Assembly: GCA_002393095.1 (NCBI GenBank)
Contig: DGII01000022.1
Coordinates: 1 to 15,647 of the forward strand
DNA: 15,647 bases
Reading direction: 5' to 3'
From: Lachnospiraceae bacterium UBA3826
GTDB taxonomy: Bacteria; Bacillota; Clostridia; Lachnospirales; Lachnospiraceae
Shown: piece after piece, positions 1 to 7,117 of the stretch
Position numbering within the stretch: position 1 is the first letter of the stretch
Layout of the letters: every line of letters begins with the position of its first letter
The notes under the pieces: generated by a model
The model's input: the letters and a program-made list of their open reading frames with translations, nothing else
The model's database searches: none
Told to the model about the DNA's origin: nothing
Made by a program: the position numbers and the translations under genes

Positions 1-379
1 TGAAATCCACTCTTCCGTCTGCCGTAAAGTAGAACAGCACCTTATTGTTATCAAAGGTATACTCTGCATCGATAAGCTTCATCTCAAGGCCGCGATTAGC
101 TATCTTCTCAAGACATATCTTGAAGGCTTCCTTCTCCTTCTCCTTATTCCTGGCTTCCTGCTCATCATCCTTGGCAGTGGCTATCCTTATCACTTCCTTA
201 AGCGGCTGCACCACCTGATCATCGCTAACCTCCCTTGGGTCTGCGACCACTGTGCCGTATTCGACACCTCTGGCGGTCTCAACTATTACGTGGTCTCCTC
301 TCTTAACCTCATAATCCTTGGGGTCAAAGAAATATATCTTACCCGCAGTACGGAATCTTACACCTATTATTTTCTTCAT
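1..379 (-). CDS. yaaT: PSP1-domain protein YaaT (partial, C-terminus outside window)
   Basis: This gene begins inside the window and runs off its left edge, so only about 126 N-terminal residues are visible. The translation starts MKKIIGVRFRTAGKIYFF. It contains the family segment YTFDNNKVLFYFTADGRVDF just before the edge, after a charged lysine/glutamate-rich helix at about residues 70-90. This is the PSP1 (YaaT) family; Bacillus subtilis YaaT is a small cytoplasmic protein that acts with YlbF and YmcA in sporulation/phosphorelay control and RNase Y function. The start is fixed by an AGGAGGT ribosome site (386-392) 6 bases upstream. It lies just downstream of holB, as in Bacillus, and is probably in the same operon. 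A small hairpin (397-417) sits directly before the ribosome site. Family assignment is secure; the role in this organism is inferred from homologues. Confidence 0.88.
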   Translation of the reverse strand, partial: MKKIIGVRFRTAGKIYFFDPKDYEVKRGDHVIVETARGVEYGTVVADPREVSDDQVVQPLKEVIRIATAKDDEQEARNKEKEKEAFKICLEKIANRGLEMKLIDAEYTFDNNKVLFYFTADGRVDF

Positions 380-396
380 CTATATACCTCCTATGC

Positions 397-417
397 AAAA
401 TGCGGCGCTCGCATTTT
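397..417 (-). other. Intergenic hairpin just upstream of the yaaT ribosome site
   Basis: AAAATGC (397-403) is the exact reverse complement of GCATTTT (411-417), with the bases GGCGCTC between. The stem is 7 bp, extendable by a G-C pair. In the transcript it lies between the holB stop and the yaaT Shine-Dalgarno. No U-run follows, so it does not look like a terminator. It could stabilise mRNA ends or mark a processing site. Confidence 0.45.
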
Positions 418-450
418 ACATCCCGACCTGCTGTCGGATATACAAAAATA

Positions 451-1449
451 TTAATTATCACTGTTCTCCTTGATCGACAGCAAAAGCAGTTCCATTGTCA
501 GATCAAAATTAACGTTGGCAGCAACCCTCTTCTTGGCACTGTCAAGTGCCTTAAGGATATTCTCTATGCCCTCATAGGTACTTCTTGATGCGGTACGCTT
601 GATATTCTGGAATTCATCCCTGAATATCAGATGATTGGCGTCATTGGTAGCCTTGAACAGCAGAGCGTCCCTGTACCAGACAGCCAGAATATCGAGGAAA
701 TCACTTATCTCAAGCTTATACTCGTTCATCTGCTTGATAGTCTGGGATAGCTCGCTGATATCCATCTCATGGATATGCTTAAGCATAGCTATGGCATCCG
801 TCTTGATCTTGTCGAATTCTTCCGAACGTGCAAGTATCTTGGCCTTACCTATATTACCTCTGGCAAAAGCCGCACATATCTCAGCTCTGTAATCCGGAAT
901 CCCTTCCTCTTCCATAAGGAACTTCTTGACCAGTCTGTCATCTGCCGGCTTCATGCTAAGCACCACGCATCTGCTCTGTATTGTCGGAAGCAGCGCCCCG
1001 AGATTGTCGGTGAGCAGGATCAGTACCGCATATTCCGGTGGCTCCTCAAGAGTCTTAAGCAGGGCATTCTGCGCATTATTATTCATCTTCTCGGCCTCGC
1101 TTATGATATATATCTTACGCTTGGCCGCATACGGCTTAACCGATATGGTCCCACTGACCTGTTCCCTGATATCGTCTACCGAGATAACATTAGGCTTCTC
1201 ATGCGTCAGATAGATTATATCCGGGTTATTCTTCGTCAAAGCCTGCTTACAGGAATGACACTCATTACAAGGTTCCACGCCCTCTTCTTCACACAGAAGA
1301 GCCATGGCGAAAACATTCGCAATGAATTCCTTACCGCAGTATCTCTCACCGTTGATTATATATGCATGAGATACCTGATCATTCTCCACCACATTCTTTA
1401 AGTGGTCCACGATCATATTCTGTCCGATTATGTCTGTAAACTTAGCCAT
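451..1449 (-). CDS. holB: DNA polymerase III subunit delta prime
   Basis: This is the 332-residue clamp-loader subunit delta prime, a usual length for Firmicutes. It works in the cytoplasm with tau/gamma and delta to load the sliding clamp at the replication fork. A zinc module is visible with cysteines at 53, 61, 64 and 67 (CEEEGVEPCNECHSC). The P-loop is degenerate (GERYCGKE, 34-41), as expected because delta prime usually does not hydrolyse ATP. The conserved stretch EAEKMNNNAQNALLKTLEEP (118-137) and the SRC motif at 159-161 follow. The ATG is preceded by a GGAGG site (1457-1461). It is flanked by yaaR upstream and yaaT downstream, the classic Firmicutes order, with short gaps suggesting cotranscription. 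A short GC-rich hairpin (1464-1480) lies right before the ribosome site. Confidence 0.93.
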   Translation of the reverse strand: MAKFTDIIGQNMIVDHLKNVVENDQVSHAYIINGERYCGKEFIANVFAMALLCEEEGVEPCNECHSCKQALTKNNPDIIYLTHEKPNVISVDDIREQVSGTISVKPYAAKRKIYIISEAEKMNNNAQNALLKTLEEPPEYAVLILLTDNLGALLPTIQSRCVVLSMKPADDRLVKKFLMEEEGIPDYRAEICAAFARGNIGKAKILARSEEFDKIKTDAIAMLKHIHEMDISELSQTIKQMNEYKLEISDFLDILAVWYRDALLFKATNDANHLIFRDEFQNIKRTASRSTYEGIENILKALDSAKKRVAANVNFDLTMELLLLSIKENSDN

Positions 1450-1463
1450 CTATAAACCTCCGT

Positions 1464-1480
1464 TGTCGTCCCTTGCGACG
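1464..1480 (-). other. Short GC-rich hairpin upstream of the holB ribosome site
   Basis: GTCG (1465-1468) pairs with CGAC (1476-1479), with an outer T-G wobble and a 7-base loop. It lies 3 bases upstream of the holB Shine-Dalgarno in the transcript. The stem is short, so it is only weakly supported. It is listed because similarly placed GC-rich hairpins precede yaaT and the exonuclease gene. Confidence 0.25.
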
Positions 1481-1499
1481 CACATCACCCTGTCACGGA

Positions 1500-1940
1500 T
1501 CATGTGAATATATCAAGCAGCAGTCCTCTGATCTCACCTATCTTGCCTAAGATCGCAATGTTGTCCTTCTCGTCCTTCATAAGCTCCTTGGCAAGATCGT
1601 CAAGAGTCTGATCCACAAGTCTGATTATACCATAGACTCTGTGTCTTCCGCGTCTGTCTAAGAAATTTTCTCTGGAAAATTCATGAGACCTTGTGACCAC
1701 TTCATTCATAAAGTCCTTTATAAGAGATCTGTACCGGCGCATATCCTTGATATCTCTGTGCTTGGCAAGCTTATCGCCCTGCATTGTGATCTCCTCCATC
1801 ATGGAGGCGAGCCTCTCCTGCAGCTCTGACTCACCTATCTGACTGGCAAGCATGAACTTAAAGCTTCCGTCTGCCTGCGGTGTCTCCTTAGGCGTCTCAA
1901 CCTGCTGCACCGGTGTTAAGTTGTTCACCTTAATATCCAT
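1500..1940 (-). CDS. yaaR: YaaR family protein (DUF327)
   Basis: This is a 146-residue soluble protein with no membrane segment or signal peptide. The N-terminal 30 residues look disordered (MDIKVNNLTPVQQVE). The rest is helical and carries the family segments MRRYRSLIKDFMNEVV (about 67-82) and GRHRVYGIIRLVDQTLDDLA. It belongs to the YaaR/DUF327 family, whose function is not established. It is normally encoded directly upstream of holB in Bacilli and Clostridia, as here, so a link to replication or the YaaT pathway is only a context inference. The ATG is preceded by a weak purine tract (AAGAGAG) 7 bases upstream. The gap to the upstream kinase gene is 49 bases with no clear terminator, so the genes are probably cotranscribed. 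Confidence 0.88.
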   Translation of the reverse strand: MDIKVNNLTPVQQVETPKETPQADGSFKFMLASQIGESELQERLASMMEEITMQGDKLAKHRDIKDMRRYRSLIKDFMNEVVTRSHEFSRENFLDRRGRHRVYGIIRLVDQTLDDLAKELMKDEKDNIAILGKIGEIRGLLLDIFT

Positions 1941-1989
1941 AGGCGGTCTCTCTTGTCTGTATCGGGTATAAGCTCCGGCGGTTCTGCGC

Positions 1990-2583
1990 TCAGCTCTCCT
2001 TCTCTGACCTGATAAATGTCACTATCTCCGTGATGCACCGGGTCAGATCATCATTATCGAATCTGTTGACAATACCGGCCTCATTAAGCCTCTGCTCACT
2101 GAAATCCTCAGCATCCGCAAGGAATCTCCGACACATCTCCTCATATCTTGGCGTACTCTGACCGTTCTCCCTGTTAAGGGCTCTCTGCAGTCTCACTCCG
2201 TCGTCTAACTCTATATATATCGGCACAACTCTGCCTTCACCGTAGTATTCTCTTGTGGAGATATAAGATTCCGGTGTCCCTATTATGAGATAATCATTAT
2301 CGTCCAGATCAACCTGTTCATCGGCAACGGTAAAATAATACCATACTCCGTGTATGGTATCATAAGATCTGCATTCTATGACTTTGCCCTCTGCCTTAAG
2401 CTCTCCAAGCCTCTCCTCTGTAACAAAGAAGTACTGCACTCCGTCCTTCTCACGCTCCCTGATTGGGCGTGTGGTATAAGGAACTATCTTCTTAAGCTTA
2501 AGCTCTTCCGACAGAAGCAACTGCCTGTATATTGTGTCTTTGCCTGAGGCGCTCTTGCCCATCAGACAGAATATCTTACCCAT
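1990..2583 (-). CDS. Guanylate-kinase-like nucleoside monophosphate kinase
   Basis: The 197-residue protein has the guanylate kinase fold signature. There is a P-loop GKSASGKD (9-16), the substrate-binding segment YTTRPIREREKDG (36-48), a following QYFFV strand, and an arginine-rich lid region near 137-152. It probably transfers phosphate from ATP to a nucleoside monophosphate such as GMP. Length matches guanylate kinases (about 190-210). It is shifted from housekeeping Gmk in several positions, so it may be a paralogue with altered substrate. In Bacillus this position holds thymidylate kinase; the tmk motifs are absent here. The ATG is unusual because no Shine-Dalgarno precedes it. Instead a TATAAT promoter element ends 7 bases before the ATG, suggesting a leaderless mRNA. 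No in-frame start downstream would keep the P-loop strand intact. Confidence 0.82.
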   Translation of the reverse strand: MGKIFCLMGKSASGKDTIYRQLLLSEELKLKKIVPYTTRPIREREKDGVQYFFVTEERLGELKAEGKVIECRSYDTIHGVWYYFTVADEQVDLDDNDYLIIGTPESYISTREYYGEGRVVPIYIELDDGVRLQRALNRENGQSTPRYEEMCRRFLADAEDFSEQRLNEAGIVNRFDNDDLTRCITEIVTFIRSEKES

Positions 2584-2590
2584 AGATTAT

Positions 2591-2619
2591 ATTATAACTT
2601 TTTCTCATATAATAAGCAA
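2591..2619 (-). promoter_or_regulatory. Sigma-A-type promoter abutting the kinase start codon
   Basis: On the minus strand, TTGCTT (2614-2619), a 17-base spacer and a perfect TATAAT (2591-2596) are followed by 7 bases and then the ATG at 2583. A second TATAAT overlaps at 2586-2591. The predicted start point falls on or next to the A of the ATG. The -35 matches consensus only in its first three bases. It would drive the kinase-yaaR-holB-yaaT genes. Confidence 0.5.
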
Positions 2620-2669
2620 GAGAGCCGACTGTAACGCCGACTCCTCTGTAATACATAATATATATGCTC

Positions 2670-4040
2670 TCACCTGTCCGGTATGCACGGAGCATACAGA
2701 GGGTTACTTACATTCCGTGGCGTATCCGTCGCACCTTCCGTCACGCTATGTCTGTAATTCTCATGACCGCCTCTACAAAGTTCTTCATCTGTCTTAAGTA
2801 TCCCGTCGATAAACCGCGCGATGCCTTCCTCTGTATCCATATATGTAGTGATACCGAGGACATAATCATCCGTTGCCATCTCTGTCTGTATATAATACTC
2901 ATCAAGCAGTATCTTCTGCAACGTATATCCGTCTATACCGCTGCTGCCGGTAAATACGACTATCTTACAGGGATCAAGAGCTACGGCCGTATCACAGCTT
3001 CTAAGATCATCGGGAGTAAGAAGCCCAAGCACCTTAAGACCTCCGGCAGAATCGGCCTTCGCTCCCAGCTTCCCCCTCATATCCCTTACCATATCGGTAT
3101 GCTTCCTGACCAAATCCGGATTCTCTGTGATATGATGCAGCGCATTGTCTATGCTTGCCATGAGAACATAAGAAGGAGAGCTTGTCTGAAGCCTTGTCCA
3201 ATACTTCTCAAGTATAGTTATGTCAACCAGCGCTCCCTGTGCATGAAGCAGTGCAGTCTGCGTCATGGCTGCCAAGGTCTTGTGAGTACTGTGGATGACT
3301 ATATCCGCTCCGTATCTTAAAGCTCCGCCCGGATATTCATCACTTAAGTCAAGGTGAGCCCCGTGAGCCTCATCCACGATAAGCACTGTGTCATATCTGT
3401 GACAGACGTTGGCGATCGCTTCTACATCGGATATGATACCCTCATAGGTAGGTGATGTAATAATCACTGCGGCATAGCCTTCTCCTGCTACCTTGGCTTC
3501 TGACAGGCTCTTTTCCAAGGATGCAGGTGATATTCCCGCACGAATATGCACGGCTGATCCTCTGTTCTTATCTATACTATCTGTATTATGCCCTGTATCG
3601 GGCTTCTCTGTATGCACATTCAGTTCATGCGGAATATCTATATACTCCGTATCTATGATATCTGCCTTAAGGTGCGCAAGCTCCGCCCCTGCCCATACAG
3701 ACCTGTGACAGCCTGACGCAACTAAGATGCGGCTCCTTTTCCCCGGCTGCTTACCATACATCTCAGCTACAGTATGTATGGCTATGAGGACCCCTATAGT
3801 AGAGCCGTTCACCAGATAGTAGGTATGCGGACAATCATACAGTCCGGCGGCATAGTCCATACCTTCTCTCAGTATGCCGTGAGCATCATAGAGATTGTCA
3901 TAGCCTGTTATCTCTGTGATGTCCATATGATATGCGCTATCCAACGGCGAGCCGGTATCCTGCCTCTTATGTCCCGGCATATGCATGGGATATTCCCCGG
4001 AATTATACAGTTGTATCAGTTCTTCGCTTATTACACCCAT
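2670..4040 (-). CDS. Orn/Lys/Arg decarboxylase family PLP enzyme (YaaO/SpeA-like)
   Basis: This is a fold-type I PLP enzyme of the short, roughly 460-residue Firmicutes type that lacks the N-terminal wing domain of the large inducible decarboxylases. Numbered from an upstream ATG at 4058, visible motifs are MPGHKR (27-32), NGST (84-87), DEAHGAH (229-235) and the PLP-lysine motif HSTHKTL with Lys260. A C-terminal OKR domain follows (from DPCKIVVFTG onward). It probably decarboxylates lysine, arginine or ornithine to a polyamine precursor; the substrate cannot be read from sequence. I chose the ATG at 4040 because a weak GAGAG site lies 5 bases upstream. The ATG at 4058 has AAGG with no spacing. 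The Bacillus homologue yaaO also precedes the tmk-holB cluster. The last codons include a GTATGC/GCATAC inverted repeat. Confidence 0.87.
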   Translation of the reverse strand: MGVISEELIQLYNSGEYPMHMPGHKRQDTGSPLDSAYHMDITEITGYDNLYDAHGILREGMDYAAGLYDCPHTYYLVNGSTIGVLIAIHTVAEMYGKQPGKRSRILVASGCHRSVWAGAELAHLKADIIDTEYIDIPHELNVHTEKPDTGHNTDSIDKNRGSAVHIRAGISPASLEKSLSEAKVAGEGYAAVIITSPTYEGIISDVEAIANVCHRYDTVLIVDEAHGAHLDLSDEYPGGALRYGADIVIHSTHKTLAAMTQTALLHAQGALVDITILEKYWTRLQTSSPSYVLMASIDNALHHITENPDLVRKHTDMVRDMRGKLGAKADSAGGLKVLGLLTPDDLRSCDTAVALDPCKIVVFTGSSGIDGYTLQKILLDEYYIQTEMATDDYVLGITTYMDTEEGIARFIDGILKTDEELCRGGHENYRHSVTEGATDTPRNVSNPLYAPCIPDR

Positions 4041-4067
4041 CAGAGCTCTCAATATCATCCTTAACCG

Positions 4068-4085
4068 ATGTCAATGTTATGTCAA
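4068..4085 (-). promoter_or_regulatory. Tandem TTGACAT repeats upstream of the decarboxylase gene
   Basis: ATGTCAA occurs at 4068-4074 and again at 4079-4085, spaced 11 bases apart and flanked on both sides by AACCG. Read on the minus strand, each is a TTGACAT, resembling a -35 box. No convincing -10 follows at the right distance before the start codon. A regulator site or chance are both possible. Confidence 0.25.
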
Positions 4086-4098
4086 CCGAACTGCCTGC

Positions 4099-4857
4099 TT
4101 AAATCTCTATATCCAGCTCCACCGGACAGTGATCCGAGCCGAAGATATCCGTATGGATCTTGGCATCCTTAAGCTTATCCGCAAGAGAGCCGGATGTGAT
4201 AAAGTAGTCTATACGCCAGCCCGAATTCTTCTCCCTTGCATGGAAGCGGTAGCTCCACCATGAGTATATCTGCTCCGTATCAGGATAGAAGTGACGGAAG
4301 GTATCTATGAAGCCATTATCCATAATATTCTGGAACTTGCCTCTCTCCTCGTCCGTAAAGCCCGCATTGTGATGATTGGTCTTGGGATTTTTAAGGTCAA
4401 TCTCCTTATGTGCCACGTTGAGGTCTCCGCACCAGATAACAGGCTTCTTCTTCTCCAGACCTTTAACATACGCAAGAAAGTCATCCTCGAACTGCATCCT
4501 GTAATCCAGTCTTCTAAGCTCATCCTGAGAATTCGGCACATAGACCGTGATGAAGTAATAATCGGGATACTCAAGAGTTATGACTCTTCCCTCATGGTCG
4601 TGGATGTCCACACCGATTCCGTATGTCACATTAAGCGGCTTATCTTTAGTGAAGATAGCTGTGCCGGAATAGCCCTTTTTCTCTGCGTAATTCCAGTAAT
4701 CATAATAGCCGTCAAAGGCTATATCTATCTGACCCTGCTGTAGCTTAGTCTCCTGTAAGCAGAATATATCCGCATCAAGCTTTAAGAAGGTCTCTTCGAA
4801 GCCCTTCTCCCTGCATGCTCTAAGTCCGTTCACGTTCCATGATATGAATTTTTTCAT
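4099..4857 (-). CDS. Exodeoxyribonuclease III (AP endonuclease)
   Basis: The 252-residue protein is a member of the ExoA/XthA branch of the endonuclease/exonuclease/phosphatase family. It cuts DNA at abasic sites in base excision repair and removes 3' blocking groups. All catalytic motifs are visible: WNVNGLRA with Asn8, LQETK with Glu36, YVPNS (107-111), GDLNVAH with Asp145 and Asn147, the GWRIDYF segment with Asp217, and SDH (241-243). The reading frame extends 21 codons further upstream, but the start is the ATG at 4857. It begins exactly at the family N-terminus MKKFISWN and has a GGAGG site (4865-4869) 7 bases upstream. The upstream leader contains two overlapping hairpins. It sits between the HAD gene and the decarboxylase gene, all on the minus strand. 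Confidence 0.94.
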   Translation of the reverse strand: MKKFISWNVNGLRACREKGFEETFLKLDADIFCLQETKLQQGQIDIAFDGYYDYWNYAEKKGYSGTAIFTKDKPLNVTYGIGVDIHDHEGRVITLEYPDYYFITVYVPNSQDELRRLDYRMQFEDDFLAYVKGLEKKKPVIWCGDLNVAHKEIDLKNPKTNHHNAGFTDEERGKFQNIMDNGFIDTFRHFYPDTEQIYSWWSYRFHAREKNSGWRIDYFITSGSLADKLKDAKIHTDIFGSDHCPVELDIEI

Positions 4858-4872
4858 ACTAATCCTCCATAC

Positions 4873-4917
4873 CGAGCCATAGCATCTTTGATGCTTGAGG
4901 CTCGCGAAGCGAATCTC
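4873..4917 (-). other. Two overlapping hairpins in the exonuclease leader
   Basis: Two stems share the same central bases. Stem A pairs 4897-4905 with 4909-4917 (9 positions with one mismatch and one wobble, loop GAA on the plus strand). Stem B pairs CGAGCC (4873-4878) with GGCTCG (4899-4904) and AGCATC (4881-4886) with GATGCT (4890-4895), around a TTT loop. They cannot form fully at once because both use 4899-4904. Stem B ends 3 bases before the ribosome site GGAGG. No U-run follows either stem. Confidence 0.45.
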
Positions 4918-4938
4918 CAATTCCTAAAAAACATTATG

Positions 4939-5793
4939 TCATGCCTTGACCAGCTCCCCGATATCACCTGAGCGGATGACTAGGGGTGAGAGTTCGTCAG
5001 GAGCATTCTCAGACTTAAGTACGGCCTCGATTCGCTTAGACAGTTCCTTTTTCTTAAGGCCGAAGGTATTAAGGCATACGCTCTGAATCCCGCACTTAAG
5101 AGCAATTGCGATATCGCTTTCGATCTCATTGCCGACCATAACTGTCTCCTTGGGATCAAGCCCCTCTTCGGATATGAGCTTATCAAGAAAAGCCTTCTCC
5201 GGTTTCATCATACCGTAATCCGACGATATATATATCTTATCAAGGATATCCTGTAATCCGAATGCTTCTATCTCAGGCATTGTGAATATCTTCTGGGCAT
5301 TGGATAAGAGATAGAGCTTACAGCCCTTATCCTTAAGTGTCTTAAGTATATCCATAGTGTTCTGATACGGACGGACATATTCCCTTGAAGCAGTCCTGAA
5401 GAGGTTGGCTGCGGCTGCGGCCCATTCGCTATCGGCCACCTTGGATAACACTCCCTCTATATCTGTCTTATACTGCTTGCGAAGCGTATCAATATCCGAC
5501 CCGGCAATGGTAAGGGAGCAGGAATGATGTTCCCCTCCCTCGAATAAGAGTCTTGCGAATACGCGCTCGATCCTGATCTCAGGTCTCTTCACACCGGTAA
5601 GAACAGCGAGTCGCTGCCTCTCCCCCGTATCATACAGGAAGAATGCATCCTTAAGAGGCTTCTGCTTCCATTCACAGCCATAGACATTGTAGAAATCGCG
5701 CATGATCTTCCACAGATCCTTATTTTGTTCATCGGTATGAATGTCCAGCAGTGTCCCGTATAAGTCGAATATGTAATTCCGGTATGTGTTCAT
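4939..5793 (-). CDS. HAD-superfamily hydrolase, subfamily IA
   Basis: This 284-residue soluble protein has the HAD Rossmann core. Motif I is FDLYGTLLD with nucleophile Asp10, motif II is LLSNAQ with Ser164, a lysine lies in MMKPEKAF (Lys197), and a motif III equivalent is MVGNEIESD (220-227). A large cap insert lies at roughly residues 20-140. The second residue after the nucleophile is Tyr rather than the Asp used by phosphatases, as in L-2-haloacid dehalogenases. Motif III reads GNEIESD rather than GD plus a later Asp. The substrate is therefore unclear: phosphatase, dehalogenase-like or a non-classical member. The ATG is preceded by a GGAGG site. It follows the MFS gene by 28 bases, so cotranscription is likely. 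Confidence 0.8.
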   Translation of the reverse strand: MNTYRNYIFDLYGTLLDIHTDEQNKDLWKIMRDFYNVYGCEWKQKPLKDAFFLYDTGERQRLAVLTGVKRPEIRIERVFARLLFEGGEHHSCSLTIAGSDIDTLRKQYKTDIEGVLSKVADSEWAAAAANLFRTASREYVRPYQNTMDILKTLKDKGCKLYLLSNAQKIFTMPEIEAFGLQDILDKIYISSDYGMMKPEKAFLDKLISEEGLDPKETVMVGNEIESDIAIALKCGIQSVCLNTFGLKKKELSKRIEAVLKSENAPDELSPLVIRSGDIGELVKA

Positions 5794-5821
5794 TATATTC
5801 CTCCATTATGAGCACTTAGTG

Positions 5822-7060
5822 TTATTGCACCCTTTTGTGCGGTAATCTCTTCATGGCACAGAAGCCTATGATCACGCCGACAGCACAGACCACAGTGCCT
5901 GTTATCAGCATAACTCTTATTCCAGCGTGGTCAAGTATCATTCCGCTTATAAGATTGGAGAATACTCCGCCGATGGTTATGGCACTGGTTACATAAGCCT
6001 GACCCTTCACCTGATCGTACTTATTCATGGTACTGTTCACATAGTAAGCAGCCGCCGGGATGAATACGGCGTAAGCAAAAAGCTGGAAGGACTGGCTTAG
6101 ATACATCATCGCCATATTGACAGTGAATACAAGGATCAGTATCTTAACAAAGAAAGCAAAGCCTGAGATTATAAGAAGATTATCTGCGGATATCTTCTTA
6201 AGTATAAAGCCTATAAGAGCCATTACCGGAAGCTCTAGGATCGCCTGAAGAAAATTCGCATACCCCAGCTCTGTCTCTCCGCCACCGAGATTCCTTATTA
6301 TCTGTATCATGAAATCATTAATCATGTTGTGAGCGAAGAAGAAGCATATTGTACCTATAAGGAAGACCATGAACGCAGGATATGCATGGGCAAAGGATGA
6401 AAGGCTGTTATGGATAACCCCGTCCCCCGCCTCGTCCTTTATGACCGGCGTGTCAGTTGAACTGCCCTTTTCATTCGGAAGAACGAATGTGATTATAAGC
6501 AAGGCTGATATGAGCATAGTGACTATATTGACATATAGAAGAACAGTCTCTCCGTTGCGCTCTACGACACCTCCGATTATTGCGGCAGTCACGGCGAAGC
6601 TTGCAGAACCCAGGCCTCTTGCAAGCCCATAGTATATATCACAGCCTGCCTTCTGATACTCGAAGCATAAGGCAGTCATCACGGGCTGGTATGCGAACTG
6701 TATCATATATATTACCGCATAGATTATAAATATCGCTGCCTTCCCGCACGGAATGAGCCACAGTATCATTGAACCGGCGAAGATAACTGCGACCGATATA
6801 AGGATGAATCTCCTGTTGGTAAGAGGTCCCGGACGGTCTATCACTCCGGCTATGATCGGCTGGAAGATGGCTGATACTATATTGGCTGCGGCAAGCAATA
6901 TACCGACCTCCGTGTTGGAGAAGCCGTTAGCAAGAAGATACACGGCAGCATATGCGTGTATCGTACAGAATGCCACGAAATATGCGGCATTAAGCAATGT
7001 ATATCTGAGTGTCCAGAATCCCTTTTTCTCTGTCGGAACAGTTGCTTTATTCTCTGTCAT
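5822..7060 (-). CDS. MFS transporter (MFS_1-like / sugar-nucleoside symporter group)
   Basis: The 412-residue protein is polytopic with about 12 predicted membrane segments in two six-helix halves. A soluble loop at about 205-230 (NEKGSSTDTPVIKDEAG) separates the halves. The N-terminal segment TLRYTLLNAAYFVAF and the pattern of aromatic and small residues in helices 1-2 resemble the MFS_1-like group, which includes oligosaccharide and nucleoside proton symporters. The substrate cannot be assigned. The ATG is preceded by GGTGGA at 6-8 bases. The gene ends in a charged basic tail (MKRLPHKRVQ), as usual for a cytoplasmic C-terminus. It lies between the HD-GYP gene and the HAD hydrolase gene on the same strand with short gaps. 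If the three are an operon, the hydrolase could act on the transported compound, which is speculation. Confidence 0.85.
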   Translation of the reverse strand: MTENKATVPTEKKGFWTLRYTLLNAAYFVAFCTIHAYAAVYLLANGFSNTEVGILLAAANIVSAIFQPIIAGVIDRPGPLTNRRFILISVAVIFAGSMILWLIPCGKAAIFIIYAVIYMIQFAYQPVMTALCFEYQKAGCDIYYGLARGLGSASFAVTAAIIGGVVERNGETVLLYVNIVTMLISALLIITFVLPNEKGSSTDTPVIKDEAGDGVIHNSLSSFAHAYPAFMVFLIGTICFFFAHNMINDFMIQIIRNLGGGETELGYANFLQAILELPVMALIGFILKKISADNLLIISGFAFFVKILILVFTVNMAMMYLSQSFQLFAYAVFIPAAAYYVNSTMNKYDQVKGQAYVTSAITIGGVFSNLISGMILDHAGIRVMLITGTVVCAVGVIIGFCAMKRLPHKRVQ

Positions 7061-7117
7061 ATTAATCCACCATGCCGAGCACTTGTAAGAACATGTCAGT
7101 CTCTTTCGTGTCTTAAT

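Noticed and set aside
769..1401. Long plus-strand open frame opposite holB
   Set aside because: It lies wholly antisense to a well-conserved gene and its translation has no recognisable domain.
2617..2644. AGTCGGC duplication between the decarboxylase and kinase genes considered as a terminator
   Set aside because: The two copies are direct, not inverted, so they do not form a stable stem.
2664..3320. Plus-strand open frame of over 200 codons opposite the decarboxylase gene
   Set aside because: Cysteine/isoleucine-rich translation without domain, antisense to conserved decarboxylase motifs.
4926..4951. Possible terminator after the HAD gene (weak stem plus six T on the minus strand)
   Set aside because: The stem is only 4 bp and the T-run is separated from it, so termination is not convincing.
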